Positions 25,434-34,671 are shown, numbered from the stretch's first letter. The stretch is 47,638 nucleotides of DNA from Acidobacteriota bacterium (GCA_003223325.1 QHYS01000062.1:11618-59255); one strand, 5' to 3'. Numbers and translations are program-made. Notes: generated by a model from the letters alone, not told the origin.

Positions 25434-26816
25434 ATGAACTACAACGAGTCCGTGCGATATTTGCTGGCCCTCGGACGAGAGCTGGCTTCACCGCAGCAGG
25501 CTCGGGCGGCTAAATTTGACCTGCACAATATCCACGCGATTTGCGAACGGATGGGGCATCCCGAACGCGCCTATGCTTCCGTGCACATCGCGGGAACCAA
25601 TGGCAAGGGTTCCACCGCGGCGATGGTGGCCAGCATCGTGCAAGCTGCGGGGCTGCGCTGCGGGCTCTACACTTCGCCGCATCTCTTGCGCATCAATGAG
25701 CGTATTCGCCTTGACGGCGCGGAAATTTCGGACGACCAGTTCGCGAAGTCCGTTACGCGGGTTCTTGCGGTCATCGAGGAGTTGCTAGCCTCGGGAAGAC
25801 TCGCCGCGCATCCTACGTACTTCGAGTGCGTCACGGCCATGGCTTTCGATTTCTTTGCGCGAGCGGGTACGGAAATCGCGGTCATTGAGGTGGGCTTGGG
25901 CGGGCGGCTGGATTCAACGAATGTGATTGTTCCCGAAGTAGCCGCCATTACCCAAATTGATTTCGATCACGAAAATTTTCTCGGGCATTCCATCGAAGAG
26001 ATCGCCGCGGAAAAAGCGGGTATTATCAAACCGGGAGCATGGGTGGTGGGCGCGGCGGGAAACCCGGCCGCGAGGGAAGTGATTCGGCGCCGTACAGTCG
26101 AGCAAGGGGCGCATCTGGTCGAGATCGATGAGGCCTGCCGAATCTCGCGGGTGAGTTCGGAAGACGGGCGATACCGGTTTCAAGTGGCCCTGTCGGATGA
26201 GCTCGGTGCCAAATCGATGGAAGAAATGGAAGTCAGTTTGCCGCTGGCCGGACGTTTTCAGGTGCGCAACGCGATCACAGCGATCGGAGCTGCTCGACTA
26301 CTGGCCCTGCGCGGTTTTGCCATCAACGACGGTGCTATCGTGCGCGGAATCGAATCGGTGCGCTGGCCCGGACGCCTGGAGTTATTGCAAGACAAGCCAG
26401 CTGTTTATCTCGACGGCTCGCACAATCCGGCCGGGGCGCGCGAGGTGCTGGCCTACTGGTGCGACCACCTGGCCGGCCGCCGCATTCACCTCATCTACGG
26501 TGCGATGCGCGACAAGGCCATCGATGAAGTTGCGGGACTGCTTTTTCCGCGGGCCGCAACCGTGATTTTGACCCAATCGCCGCAGCCGCGTTCGCTTTCG
26601 GCAGAGGCGCTTGCGGAAATGACCTCGCATCTTGCGCGCGCCGTGGAGGTGATCCGTGAGCCCGGCGCGGCAATCGAACGGGCCCTCGAAATCGCCGAAC
26701 CGGACGACGTGATCTTCGCGACCGGATCTCTATATCTCGTCGGAGATCTGCGCCGTCACTGGGACGCGCAATCGGGCGTGGAATACGGAGCAGCGAGGAA
26801 GACGACCACCTATTGA
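25434..26816 (+). CDS. folC: Bifunctional folylpolyglutamate/dihydrofolate synthase
   Basis: Adds glutamate to dihydropteroate and to folates. 460 aa Mur-ligase fold. The P-loop is GTNGKGST (from residue 54). SPHLLRINERIRLDG is the family's omega/folate loop; VIEVGLGGRLDSTNV and ITQIDFDHENFLGHSIEEIA give the Mg and carbamyl-Lys region. GAMRDKAIDEVA and LTQSPQPRSLSAEAL mark the C-terminal ligand domain. It follows accD closely. Confidence 0.95.
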   Translation: MNYNESVRYLLALGRELASPQQARAAKFDLHNIHAICERMGHPERAYASVHIAGTNGKGSTAAMVASIVQAAGLRCGLYTSPHLLRINERIRLDGAEISDDQFAKSVTRVLAVIEELLASGRLAAHPTYFECVTAMAFDFFARAGTEIAVIEVGLGGRLDSTNVIVPEVAAITQIDFDHENFLGHSIEEIAAEKAGIIKPGAWVVGAAGNPAAREVIRRRTVEQGAHLVEIDEACRISRVSSEDGRYRFQVALSDELGAKSMEEMEVSLPLAGRFQVRNAITAIGAARLLALRGFAINDGAIVRGIESVRWPGRLELLQDKPAVYLDGSHNPAGAREVLAYWCDHLAGRRIHLIYGAMRDKAIDEVAGLLFPRAATVILTQSPQPRSLSAEALAEMTSHLARAVEVIREPGAAIERALEIAEPDDVIFATGSLYLVGDLRRHWDAQSGVEYGAARKTTTY

Positions 26817-26839
26817 CACGTTGAAGCCGAGGAACGAGT

Positions 26840-26868
26840 TTGCCGGTAGTTCCGGCGGATGCTAGGAT
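26840..26868 (+). promoter_or_regulatory. Possible promoter of the glutamine amidotransferase-like gene
   Basis: TTGCCG (26840–26845), 17-base spacer, TAGGAT (26863–26868). The start point would be near 26875, two bases before GTG 26877. If used, it rules out ATG 26859 as the start and gives a nearly leaderless message. Confidence 0.4.
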
Positions 26869-26876
26869 ACGCTGCC

Positions 26877-27674
26877 GTGCCAGCGCAGAAAAATCATAGG
26901 CCGCGGATCGGCGTACCTTGGCGGACCGCCGTCGAGGAAATGCAGCGCAGCCGCGGCGCTTACGAGAGATACTTGCGGACGGTGCGTGCAGCGGGTGGCG
27001 AGCCGGTGGAGATCTCACTTTCGCTCACACCCGCGGCGCTGAAGAGAATGGCCGAGTCTCTTGACGGGGTGATACTGCCCGGCAGCCCTGCCGACGTGGA
27101 GCCGCGGCGCTTTGGCAGTCTGGGTCACCCGCAAAGCGCGCATCCGGATAAACGGCGCGAGCATACCGATGACGGGCTGCTCCATCACGCTCTCGCCAGG
27201 GGCAAGCCAGTATTAGCCATCTGCTACGGTGCGCAACTTCTGAATGTCCATCTGCACGGCACGCTCGTGCAGGACATTCCGAGCGAATTACCAAACCCCA
27301 TGGACCACGATGGGGGCGCCAGGCGCACCGAATCGCTTCATCGTATTCGAATCCAAAGCGGCCAGCTCGCTAAGCTGGCGGGGGGCTCGAGCGCGCGCGT
27401 AAACAGCTCGCATCACCAATCGGTGTGCAAGCCGGGGCGCGGCTTGCGTGTCGCCGCTCGCGCGCCCGACGGGGTCATCGAAGCGCTGGAGTGGACGGGC
27501 GGGCCCGGGTGGGCGTTCGGCGTGCAGTGGCATCCCGAGCGGATGCCAGACGACCCTTTTGCAGCGGCGCTGTTTCGAAAGCTGGTGAGGGAGGCACAAG
27601 GCGTGGCGGGAGAACCGAAGGCCCGCCCCCGGCGAGCACGGCGCCACCCGCGGCGGTCTAAGTCCTCGCGATGA
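26877..27674 (+). CDS. Class I glutamine amidotransferase-like hydrolase (peptidase C26)
   Basis: Gamma-glutamyl-gamma-aminobutyrate hydrolase (PuuD)-type protein, about 265 aa. The nucleophile is Cys in LAICYGAQLLNVHLHG; the base His is in GVQWHPERMPDD, with FAAALFRKLV next. DGVILPGSPADVEPRRFG and SSHHQSVCKPGRGL are family loops. It would free glutamate from gamma-glutamyl compounds, but the substrate is unproven. The start is GTG 26877 by promoter position; ATG 26859 adds six residues. The C-terminus is a basic Arg-rich tail. The stop overlaps the next gene (ATGA). Confidence 0.85.
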   Translation: MPAQKNHRPRIGVPWRTAVEEMQRSRGAYERYLRTVRAAGGEPVEISLSLTPAALKRMAESLDGVILPGSPADVEPRRFGSLGHPQSAHPDKRREHTDDGLLHHALARGKPVLAICYGAQLLNVHLHGTLVQDIPSELPNPMDHDGGARRTESLHRIRIQSGQLAKLAGGSSARVNSSHHQSVCKPGRGLRVAARAPDGVIEALEWTGGPGWAFGVQWHPERMPDDPFAAALFRKLVREAQGVAGEPKARPRRARRHPRRSKSSR

Positions 27675-28432
27675 TCTCACTGGCGGGGAAGGCTGCATTG
27701 GTGACCGGTGGCTCCCGCGGAATCGGGGCCGCGACGGTGAAGCTTTTTGCCGAGGCGGGAGCCGATGTGGTCTTCAATTTTCATGGCCATCGCGAAGCGG
27801 CCACCCAAGTTGAATTGGAGGCGCGTAAGCACGGTACGCGCATCGAATCGCTAAAAGCCAACCTTGGACGGATGGCAGAAGCGAAGAAACTTGTATCTCA
27901 TGCCGTGAGATGCTTGGGGCGGCTCGACATCGTAGTGGTGAACGCGGGCATCTGGAATGCTGAAGACGCTCCCATCGAAGCGCTGGGCGAGCGTGATTGG
28001 GATGAGATGATACGCGTGAACCTGAAAAGCGCGTACGGAGTAACGCATTATGCCGCGGCGCAAATGATCGCCCAGAAGAGCGGAAGAATCATCGTAGTCA
28101 GCTCGACGGCTGGTCAGCGCGGCGAAGCCTTCCATTCTCACTATGCCGCGAGCAAGGGCGCCGCGATCAGCTTCGTCAAGTCTGTGGCAACTGAGCTTGC
28201 GCAGTACCGCATTCTCGTGAATTGCGTTGCTCCTGGCTGGGTGGATACAGACATGTCTCGGCCCGGGCTGGCTAAGAAGGTAGGGGCAAAATTTGCCTGC
28301 GCGATTCCGCTGGGACGTGTGGGCACGCCAGCCGAGATTGCCGGGCCGATCCTCTTTTTGGCTTCCGACCTGGCAACCTTCGTGACGGGTGAAGTGCTCA
28401 ATGTAAATGGCGGGGCGGTGCTGTGCGGATGA
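27671..28432 (+). CDS. Short-chain dehydrogenase/reductase
   Basis: 253 aa, FabG-like SDR. The NAD(P) site is TGGSRGIG (12–19), then NAG at 91–93. The catalytic set is Ser in VVSSTAGQ (around 144–145), Tyr158 and Lys162 in HYAASKGAA. VAPGWVDTDM and the C-terminal VTGEVLNVNGGAVLCG fit the classical family. The substrate is not predictable. The ATG overlaps the previous stop, and the end overlaps the next gene (ATGA), making a coupled three-gene unit. Confidence 0.9.
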   Translation: MISLAGKAALVTGGSRGIGAATVKLFAEAGADVVFNFHGHREAATQVELEARKHGTRIESLKANLGRMAEAKKLVSHAVRCLGRLDIVVVNAGIWNAEDAPIEALGERDWDEMIRVNLKSAYGVTHYAAAQMIAQKSGRIIVVSSTAGQRGEAFHSHYAASKGAAISFVKSVATELAQYRILVNCVAPGWVDTDMSRPGLAKKVGAKFACAIPLGRVGTPAEIAGPILFLASDLATFVTGEVLNVNGGAVLCG

Positions 28433-29265
28433 AAACGAACAAGTCCGTGCTGGGAGTTGTGGCCTTGGTCACAGGGATAGCTGTGATGCTCCTTCTGCCT
28501 TTGGCGCGCACCCAGAACCCGGATGAAATTATGCCCGACGCCAGCGCCGCCAAAGCGAAGGCCATTCTGCAGCAAGCGATTGATGCTCTAGGCGGCGCAA
28601 CCTACTTGAACGTGCACAATTCAGACTGCACCGGCCGCTTCGCCCAATTCCAGCACTCCGGCGAGATTGGCGGTTACATCGAACTTCGCGAATACCGCGA
28701 GATGCCCGACAAGAACCGGGTGGAATACGATCCGAAGGCTTTGATCGTCGATCTCTATGCCGGGGACAAGGGCTGGACGCTCGACCGGAGCGGCGTCTCC
28801 GAGCTCCCTGCCGCGGATATGACCGACTATCACGAGCAGCTCAAGATGCAGATGGGCTATGTGCTGCGCAACCGCATGAATGACCGCGGCCTGTTTTTCC
28901 GCTACGGAGGCAGCGACGTGGTCGATTTGAAAGAGGCGGATTGGGTCGAGATCGGCGAGCAAGGACGTAACTTGCGGATCGCCGTGGGCCGCAGCGATCA
29001 CTTGCCGATCCGCTCCGTACTGCTGCAGCGTGATCCGAAAACCGGAGAGAACTCGGAGCGCAGCACGTTTTATACGAGCTATCATCTCATCGACGGCATC
29101 CAGACGCCGTTTCGTGAATCCCGGTTCCTGACCGGGCGGCAGGTCTACCAGGTATTTTGGGAGAGTTGCGGCTACAATGTCGATCTGCCGGCGGACTTTT
29201 TTACGCGGGCTTCGCTCGAGCAGCGCTTCAGTCAAGAGCACGGCAAGAACCAGAAGAAAAAATAG
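28429..29265 (+). CDS. Exported hypothetical protein, LolA-like outline
   Basis: 278 aa. The N-terminal segment SVLGVVALVTGIAVMLLLPL is a signal peptide or anchor. AKAILQQAIDALGGATYLNV resembles the start of many Acidobacteria outer-membrane lipoprotein-sorting-like proteins. A beta-rich body follows (GYIELREYREMPDKNRVEYD, LIVDLYAGDKGWTLDRSGVS, FYTSYHLIDGIQTPFRESRF). The C-terminus is Lys-rich. The ATG overlaps the SDR stop. I cannot name a function; binding of a lipid or hydrophobic ligand in the periplasm is an inference from fold outline. Confidence 0.7.
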   Translation: MKTNKSVLGVVALVTGIAVMLLLPLARTQNPDEIMPDASAAKAKAILQQAIDALGGATYLNVHNSDCTGRFAQFQHSGEIGGYIELREYREMPDKNRVEYDPKALIVDLYAGDKGWTLDRSGVSELPAADMTDYHEQLKMQMGYVLRNRMNDRGLFFRYGGSDVVDLKEADWVEIGEQGRNLRIAVGRSDHLPIRSVLLQRDPKTGENSERSTFYTSYHLIDGIQTPFRESRFLTGRQVYQVFWESCGYNVDLPADFFTRASLEQRFSQEHGKNQKKK

Positions 29266-29293
29266 GTTGTCGGCGCGCTGTTTCGGCGCGCGG

Positions 29294-29299
29294 TATAAT
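29294..29299 (+). promoter_or_regulatory. -10 element directly before hslV
   Basis: A perfect TATAAT ending six bases before the hslV ATG (29306). A start point seven bases downstream falls on that ATG, so the message would be leaderless. A GCGCGC…GCGCGC inverted repeat precedes it; the nearest -35-like TTGTCG is 21 bases away, too far for a standard spacer. Confidence 0.5.
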
Positions 29300-29305
29300 T
29301 CCTGA

Positions 29306-29857
29306 ATGCTAGCAGAGGGATTGGGCGCGCGGATACACGGCACCACAGTCTTGTGCGTGCGCCGCGATAGCAAAGTAGTGATGGCTGGTGACGGCCAAGT
29401 GACCATGGGACAACAGGTGATGAAACATACGGCGCGAAAGATTCGCCGCCTGTTCAATGATAAGGTGCTCGCAGGATTTGCGGGTTCGACCGCGGACGCT
29501 TTATCGCTTTTCGAACGATTCGAGGGCAAGCTGCAGGAGCATCACGGCAACCTGGCAAAATCGGCGGTGGAGTTGGCAAAAGAATGGCGCAAAGACCGCG
29601 CGCTTCGCCATCTCGAAGCCTTGCTGGTAGTCGCCGATACGAAGACCACGTTTGTGCTCTCTGGAGATGGCGATGTCATCGAGCCGGATGATGGAATCTG
29701 TGCCATTGGCTCGGGCGGTCCGTTTGCTCTGGCGGCGGCGCGGGCTCTGGCGAAGCACAGCAAACTGGGAGCCAAGGAGATCACGCAAGAGTCGATGCGC
29801 ATCGCCAGTGAGATTTGCATTTATACGAATAGCAGCTTCACCGTAGAAGAATTGTGA
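29306..29857 (+). CDS. hslV: ATP-dependent protease peptidase subunit HslV
   Basis: Threonine-type proteasome-like peptidase that pairs with HslU. The active Thr is T13 in [14 protein letters not shown], followed by [67 protein letters not shown] and [15 protein letters not shown] complete it. Twelve residues precede the catalytic Thr, a longer propeptide than the usual one to five. No ribosome site is seen. GTGA overlap leads into hslU. Confidence 0.95.
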   Translation: MLAEGLGARIHGTTVLCVRRDSKVVMAGDGQVTMGQQVMKHTARKIRRLFNDKVLAGFAGSTADALSLFERFEGKLQEHHGNLAKSAVELAKEWRKDRALRHLEALLVVADTKTTFVLSGDGDVIEPDDGICAIGSGGPFALAAARALAKHSKLGAKEITQESMRIASEICIYTNSSFTVEEL

Positions 29858-31284
29858 AGTCTTCGGGACACAAGGACATGGTGATCTACCTGCCCGGGGA
29901 ACAGCGGCAACCAGAACCGGAAACGCCGCCGTCGTTCGACGAGCTGACGCCGCGGGAAATTGTGGCCGAACTCGACAAGTACATCGTCGGCCAGTCGGCG
30001 GCCAAGCGCGCGGTGGCCATTGCCCTGCGCAACCGCGTGCGCCGGCAGAAACTTTCGCCCGAGCTGGCCGAAGAAGTTCTTCCCAAAAATATTCTGATGA
30101 TCGGCCCCACGGGTGTGGGGAAAACAGAGATCGCGCGCCGCCTGGCGCGGCTGGCCGGGTGCCCGTTTGTTAAGGTGGAAGCTTCCAAGTACACCGAGGT
30201 CGGCTACGTAGGCCGCGACGTAGAATCCATGATTCGCGACTTGGTGGAGACGGCCATCGACATGGTCCGCGAGGAAAAGCTCGATGAAGTTGCCGAACGC
30301 GCGGAACAGGCTGCCGAAGAAAGGCTGCTCGATCTGCTGCTGCCGCCATCGCCTCCCCCACCCGACGGCGGCCACGCCGCGGCCGACAGCACGCGCCGAG
30401 AGACCGATCGCACACGCGACAAACTGCGCGCGCAGCTTCGCGAAGGCAAACTCGACCAACGGATGGTGGAAGTGGAAGTACGCGAGCGCTCCATGCCGGC
30501 TTTTGAAATTGTCTCTAATCAGGGCATCGAGGAGATGGATATCAACGTCAAAGACATGCTCTCCGGCTTTTTCGGCCAGCAAAAGAAAAAGAGAAAAATG
30601 ACTGTGTCGGAGGCTTTCGATTACCTGATCCAAGAAGAAGAGAACAAGCTGATCGACATGGATCACGTCACGCGCATCGCCACCGAGCGGGCCGAGCAGA
30701 TGGGCATCATCTTCATCGACGAAATCGATAAAATCGCCGGACGGGAAAGCGGTCACGGACCGGATGTCTCGCGCGAGGGCGTACAGCGGGACATCCTGCC
30801 AATCGTGGAGGGCACGACCGTCAATACCCGCTACGGGATGGTGCGCACCGATCATATCTTGTTCATTGCCGCCGGCGCGTTTCACATCACTAAGCCTTCG
30901 GATCTGATCCCCGAGTTGCAGGGCCGCCTGCCGCTGCGCGTGGAGCTGAGCGCGCTGACCGAAGAAGACTTCGTGCGCATTTTGACCGAGCCAAAAAATG
31001 CGCTGATTAAGCAGTACGTGGCCCTGCTGGAAACCGAAGGGGTCAAGCTCACTTTCAGCGACGACGCCATCGCGGGCTTGGCGCGTTTCGCGGTAATGGT
31101 CAACGAGCAGACGGAAAATATTGGCGCGCGCCGCTTGCATACCATACTCGAGCGCGTGCTCGATGAAATCTCCTTTGAGGCTCCGGAGCTAAAGAAGAAA
31201 AACGTGAAGATCGACGCTCCCTACGTGGCCAAACAGCTTGCCGAAATCGCCAAGAACCAAGACTTGAGCCGCTATATTCTCTAG
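29854..31284 (+). CDS. hslU: ATP-dependent protease ATPase subunit HslU
   Basis: AAA+ unfoldase for HslV. Walker A GPTGVGKT (84–91); the pore loop lies in [15 protein letters not shown]; Walker B is [11 protein letters not shown]. The intermediate domain (about 130–240) has a Pro/Ala-rich patch ([15 protein letters not shown]). [20 protein letters not shown] is the sensor-2 region. The conserved C-terminal tail that docks into HslV is present (LSRYIL). GTG 29854 overlaps the hslV stop; ATG 29878 with AAGG upstream is an alternative. Confidence 0.96.
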   Translation: MKSSGHKDMVIYLPGEQRQPEPETPPSFDELTPREIVAELDKYIVGQSAAKRAVAIALRNRVRRQKLSPELAEEVLPKNILMIGPTGVGKTEIARRLARLAGCPFVKVEASKYTEVGYVGRDVESMIRDLVETAIDMVREEKLDEVAERAEQAAEERLLDLLLPPSPPPPDGGHAAADSTRRETDRTRDKLRAQLREGKLDQRMVEVEVRERSMPAFEIVSNQGIEEMDINVKDMLSGFFGQQKKKRKMTVSEAFDYLIQEEENKLIDMDHVTRIATERAEQMGIIFIDEIDKIAGRESGHGPDVSREGVQRDILPIVEGTTVNTRYGMVRTDHILFIAAGAFHITKPSDLIPELQGRLPLRVELSALTEEDFVRILTEPKNALIKQYVALLETEGVKLTFSDDAIAGLARFAVMVNEQTENIGARRLHTILERVLDEISFEAPELKKKNVKIDAPYVAKQLAEIAKNQDLSRYIL

Positions 31285-31362
31285 TTCCCGCGCCCATGAC
31301 GCCTTCCGAGCCGCCAAGGTGGAGTGGATCAGCCCCATGCCAGGCCCGAGAAGCGCGGCTTC

Positions 31363-31368
31363 TATAAT
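31363..31368 (+). promoter_or_regulatory. -10 element before the FN3 lipoprotein gene
   Basis: Perfect TATAAT at 31363–31368. The start point would be near 31375, four bases before GTG 31379. This supports GTG 31379 over the far-upstream GTG 31319. No good -35 is seen. Confidence 0.45.
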
Positions 31369-31378
31369 TCGCATCAGC

Positions 31379-32530
31379 GTGAGTCTCTTTATAGATGCCG
31401 CCTATAAATCAGCACTGCTGACCACGTTCGGAGCTTGGCTATTTGGGTGTGCCTCGCCCGATCTTCCGACCGCTCGTCACCCGGTTGTTCCGGTTCCCGT
31501 AAGCGATTTGAGTGCGCGACAGGTAGGGGATACGGTCATTCTGACTTTCACCCTGCCTGCGACCTCGACCGACCAGCAACCGCTTGCGGATATGCCCTCG
31601 GTGGAAATCTACCGGAACACGCCACAAACCACGCCTATCCCGAAACGCACGGCGAAAAACAGAAGCACGGCGCGGCTCTCCGATACCATCCCCTCCCAAA
31701 CGGTGGAGCATTACCAGAAGAACGGGCGCATCGAATTTCCAGACAAACTTGATCGGCGCGAACTGGCGGAGGAAAGTGGCACCGACCTCATCTATACGGT
31801 ACGTACCCGCGTGTCTCAGGCGAAGGCGTCGGCCGATTCCAATGCAGTTGACGTGCGGATTTATCCTGCACCCGCGCCGGTTCAAGGCCTGCGCGCCACG
31901 CTTACAGAAACGGCTTTGGTGCTCGACTGGAGCGCGGCGCAAGAAGCGCACAGCACTTCCACCGGCCCGGCTCGCGGATTTCGTATTTATCGTGCCGAGG
32001 TCGATCCGGCGACGGCCGAGGGCGCGGTTTTCGCTCCTTCCCAGGCAAAACTGATCGCGCCGCCAGAGTTGCTCGCGCAAACGACGACGACGGAGTACCG
32101 CGATACGACCTTCCAGTTTGGCCATACTTATTTCTATAGCGTTCGTCGGGTCTTGCAATTCGGCGCCGCCACTGTGGAATCGGCGGATTCCGCTCCGGCT
32201 GTTCTCACGGCCAAGGACATTTTTCCGCCGGCAGCTCCGCAGGATCTAGAAGCAGTCAGCGTGACAGCAACAAACGGAAGCTCCGCATCTGTAGAGTTGA
32301 CCTGGAGCATCAACACCGAACCGGATTTGGCCGGGTATAACGTCTACCGAAGTGAGCAGGCCGGCATGCCCGGACAGAAGCTAAATAGTGAACTCTTGCT
32401 TGCGCCGACGTTCCGTGATATGTCCGTGGTAACGGGGAGAAGTTATTTCTATCGAGTGGGAGCGGTTGATCAATCGGGAAATGAAAGCGCTCTCAGCTCG
32501 GCAGTAGAGACCCGCGTCCCTGGGCCATAG
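31379..32530 (+). CDS. Fibronectin type III-domain lipoprotein
   Basis: About 383 aa from GTG 31379. ALLTTFGAWLFGC is a lipoprotein signal with lipobox LFGC, so the mature protein starts at the lipidated Cys, followed by ASPD (Asp not directly after Cys). Three FN3-like units follow: one from about 40 (VPVPVSDLSARQVGDTVILT), one from about 180 (PAPVQGLRATLTETALVLDW) and one from about 295 (PAAPQDLEAVSVTATNG). Each has GYNVYRS/GFRIYRA- and TYFYSVR/SYFYRVGAVD-type strands. It is likely anchored at the cell surface or periplasm; ligand unknown. Confidence 0.8.
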   Translation: MSLFIDAAYKSALLTTFGAWLFGCASPDLPTARHPVVPVPVSDLSARQVGDTVILTFTLPATSTDQQPLADMPSVEIYRNTPQTTPIPKRTAKNRSTARLSDTIPSQTVEHYQKNGRIEFPDKLDRRELAEESGTDLIYTVRTRVSQAKASADSNAVDVRIYPAPAPVQGLRATLTETALVLDWSAAQEAHSTSTGPARGFRIYRAEVDPATAEGAVFAPSQAKLIAPPELLAQTTTTEYRDTTFQFGHTYFYSVRRVLQFGAATVESADSAPAVLTAKDIFPPAAPQDLEAVSVTATNGSSASVELTWSINTEPDLAGYNVYRSEQAGMPGQKLNSELLLAPTFRDMSVVTGRSYFYRVGAVDQSGNESALSSAVETRVPGP

Positions 32531-32550
32531 TTTAGCCAGGCGAGGACCCA

Positions 32551-33000
32551 TTGCCCCCTCGGCCGAAGATTACGAAGCTGCATCGATCATCCCAAGCGGC
32601 ATTGAGGCTTGGTCTGGTTATCGGTGCGGCTTTGTCAGGAGTGGCCATCGCCTGGCTGCTTATCGCAAATCGCTTGCCGGCACTCGATCGGCTGGCACTC
32701 CTAAGGAATGCCGCGGCAGGGGCACTGGTTATCGTTTTGATGCTTGTACCTGTGTATCGATTCCGAAAGTATCCTTCGCACGCTTTCACCTGCGGCCTTA
32801 CAGCATGGTCCATCTTGACGCTGATTTATGCCATTTTGCAGATCCCGTTCCCGCGGCTCGGGATGCGCATGGGTACGTTCCACTTCTTCATGTTGGGTAC
32901 GGTTCTCTTGGGCTTAGCTTCGGCGCTGATCTGGGTCACACGCCTGGTATTAACTTTATGGCAAGGGTCTGCGGTACCGGCCCGCAAGCGAGCACACTGA
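32551..33000 (+). CDS. Hypothetical four-helix membrane protein
   Basis: 149 aa. After a basic start (PPRPKITKLHR) come four hydrophobic helices: LGLVIGAALSGVAIAWLLIA, AAAGALVIVLMLVPVYRF, AWSILTLIYAILQIPF and GTVLLGLASALIWVTRLVLT. The end is basic (ARKRAH), consistent with both termini in the cytoplasm. It starts with TTG, with GAGG just upstream. No family recognised. Confidence 0.65.
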   Translation: MPPRPKITKLHRSSQAALRLGLVIGAALSGVAIAWLLIANRLPALDRLALLRNAAAGALVIVLMLVPVYRFRKYPSHAFTCGLTAWSILTLIYAILQIPFPRLGMRMGTFHFFMLGTVLLGLASALIWVTRLVLTLWQGSAVPARKRAH

Positions 33001-33140
33001 TAATCGTGTCCAATAAGGCCGCGGCGGTGACGGTTATCGGGCCGGAACAGCCCCGCAATCCCGCAGTTGCACCAGGTGTCGAACCGCGCAAAAATTGAGA
33101 CATCACAAGGCGCGGGTTGATCTGTTGGGGGTTTGCACTC

Positions 33141-33833
33141 ATGAAAATCTTCCTGGACACAGCAAACTTAGACGAGATTCGGCAAGGTGTTTCGCTCGGC
33201 GTGGTGGATGGCGTCACAACCAATCCAACGCTCGTGGCCAAAGAAAACCGGCCCTTTCGTGAGCATGTGCTGAAACTCTGCGAAATTTTGAAGGACGGGA
33301 TAGTAAACGCGGAAGTGGTCTCCACCGATACTGAGGGCATTTTGCGGGAGGCGCGGGAGATCGTCAGCTGGCATCCGAACATCGTCGTGAAAGTTCCGAT
33401 GATCGCGGATGGTGTGCGCGCCCTGAGCATACTCTCGAAGGAAGGTATTCGAGTGAATGTGACGCTGTGCTTTTCGGCGACGCAGGCGCTGTTGGTGGCT
33501 AAGGTGGGCGCGTATTTCGTGAGCCCCTTCCTTGGACGGCTGGACGATATCTCCGAAAACGGACTGACGCTCTTACGGGACATTCTGGAGATCTATCGCG
33601 CATACAACTTCACGACGCAAGTACTTGCCGCAAGCTTGCGTCATCCTATGCACGTCGTAGAGGCAGCTAAGATGGGCGCGCATATCGGCACTATGCCCTT
33701 CAAGGTCTTCCAGCAATTGTTCCAGCATCCGCTGACGGATAAGGGACTTCAAAGTTTCCTCAAAGACTGGGAGGAGGCGAGCGCGGTGCTCGGCAACATT
33801 GTCGAGCCATCCGTCCGCAAAGCCGGCCGTTGA
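33141..33833 (+). CDS. Transaldolase-family protein (fructose-6-phosphate aldolase/TalC type)
   Basis: 230 aa, the short transaldolase type. MKIFLDTANLDEIRQGVSLG, DGVTTNPTLVAKE, the Schiff-base Lys84 in IVVKVPM, VNVTLCFSATQALLVAKVGA, YFVSPFLGRLDDI and AASLRHPMHVVEAAKMGAHI are family landmarks. It transfers or releases dihydroxyacetone units in the pentose phosphate pathway. ATG 33141 is chosen because the protein then begins as relatives do; GGGGG lies upstream. TTGA overlap with the next gene. Confidence 0.92.
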   Translation: MKIFLDTANLDEIRQGVSLGVVDGVTTNPTLVAKENRPFREHVLKLCEILKDGIVNAEVVSTDTEGILREAREIVSWHPNIVVKVPMIADGVRALSILSKEGIRVNVTLCFSATQALLVAKVGAYFVSPFLGRLDDISENGLTLLRDILEIYRAYNFTTQVLAASLRHPMHVVEAAKMGAHIGTMPFKVFQQLFQHPLTDKGLQSFLKDWEEASAVLGNIVEPSVRKAGR

Positions 33834-34258
33834 GCCACGCATTGGGGAATTGGCATATCTGGGCTGTGAACGCGGCCAGTTTGGCCGTGTTAGGCGGCAC
33901 TTTTATCTCTCGGTTGCTGGGATGGTCGCCCGATCCGGATGAGATCGAGCGGCAAAGACGAGCCTACTTGAACCAAATCGGGCGCATCGTCGAAGGGCAG
34001 GTCACAGACCTAGTGGAGGTAGCCGACGATAGTGCCCGGCGCAAAGGCAGCAAGCACCCCGACGGGCGCCGCAAGCTGGTCTGCTACAGCTACTCGATTT
34101 CCGGCGTGAGCTACGAAACGGCGCAGGACATTACCAGTCTCGAAGGTCGCGCCGGGCTGGAGCGCATAATCACCGGACTTCCCGCCAGCATAAAATACGA
34201 TCCTTCCAATCCTAGCAATTCCATCCTCATCGCGGACGATTGGTCCGGCTTGCGCTGA
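33830..34258 (+). CDS. DUF3592-like membrane-anchored hypothetical protein
   Basis: 142 aa. A first helix (HIWAVNAASLAVLGGTFISR) anchors it. A soluble part then shows VEGQVTDLVEV, GRRKLVCYSYSISGVSYETA and the closing SIKYDPSNPSNSIL. Together these resemble the DUF3592 pattern of G-V, Y-V-G--Y and V-YDP-NP-. It starts at TTG within the transaldolase stop, so the two are probably co-translated. Function unknown. Confidence 0.65.
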   Translation: MSHALGNWHIWAVNAASLAVLGGTFISRLLGWSPDPDEIERQRRAYLNQIGRIVEGQVTDLVEVADDSARRKGSKHPDGRRKLVCYSYSISGVSYETAQDITSLEGRAGLERIITGLPASIKYDPSNPSNSILIADDWSGLR

Positions 34259-34264
34259 ATATTC

Positions 34265-34531
34265 GTGGGGACGTGGGCGGAAGAAGCGGACCTGAAAAAA
34301 TGGGCCGCGCTGGCGATTGTGGCCGCGCTGGCGGTGACACTCACATTGGGATCGGTCATCGTTCTGGTGGGCGCCACCATCAGCATTTCGCGAATGCCCA
34401 ATCCAGCCATGCGCGCGCTGGCTACCGTGGCGGAGTTGCTGACGGGAATGCTGTGGCTGGTCGGGACCGTTTACATTGTTACTCATCTAGCTGTGCTCAT
34501 CTTCGGCACAGACAGCTCGCCCCGCCGCTAA
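34265..34531 (+). CDS. Small two-helix membrane protein
   Basis: 88 aa starting at GTG seven bases after the previous stop. Two strong helices: AALAIVAALAVTLTLGSVIV and LTGMLWLVGTVYIVTHLAVL, with a short loop ISRMPNPAMRA. No known family. It likely works with the preceding membrane protein, on the basis of spacing only. Confidence 0.6.
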   Translation: MGTWAEEADLKKWAALAIVAALAVTLTLGSVIVLVGATISISRMPNPAMRALATVAELLTGMLWLVGTVYIVTHLAVLIFGTDSSPRR

Positions 34532-34560
34532 GGCACTACCACAACTAAACGTGGTGCCTT
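34530..34560 (+). terminator. Hairpin after the small membrane protein gene
   Basis: AAGGCAC (34530–34536) pairs with GTGCCTT (34554–34560), and CCAC with GTGG inside it across a small bulge. Only CCTAAATT follows, so it is a weak terminator. It closes the unit starting with the transaldolase, before the carboxylase genes. Confidence 0.45.
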
Positions 34561-34671
34561 CCTAAATTGGCTGCGAGGGAGAAGTGCGCGTTGAGGCTTC
34601 ATGGACGTTCATGGACCAGTTGCAGATCGTTCGAACCCTGCTAGGCTAGAATCCTACGGCGAGGCGCCTGA

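Noticed and set aside
29821-31140. 439-aa open frame antisense to hslU
   Set aside because: It mirrors hslU codons exactly, shows no known domain, and hslU is certain. Treated as a shadow frame.
34618-34660. tRNA-like T-loop string GTTCGAACCC
   Set aside because: The bases around it do not form a T-stem, and no acceptor, D or anticodon arms can be built upstream.
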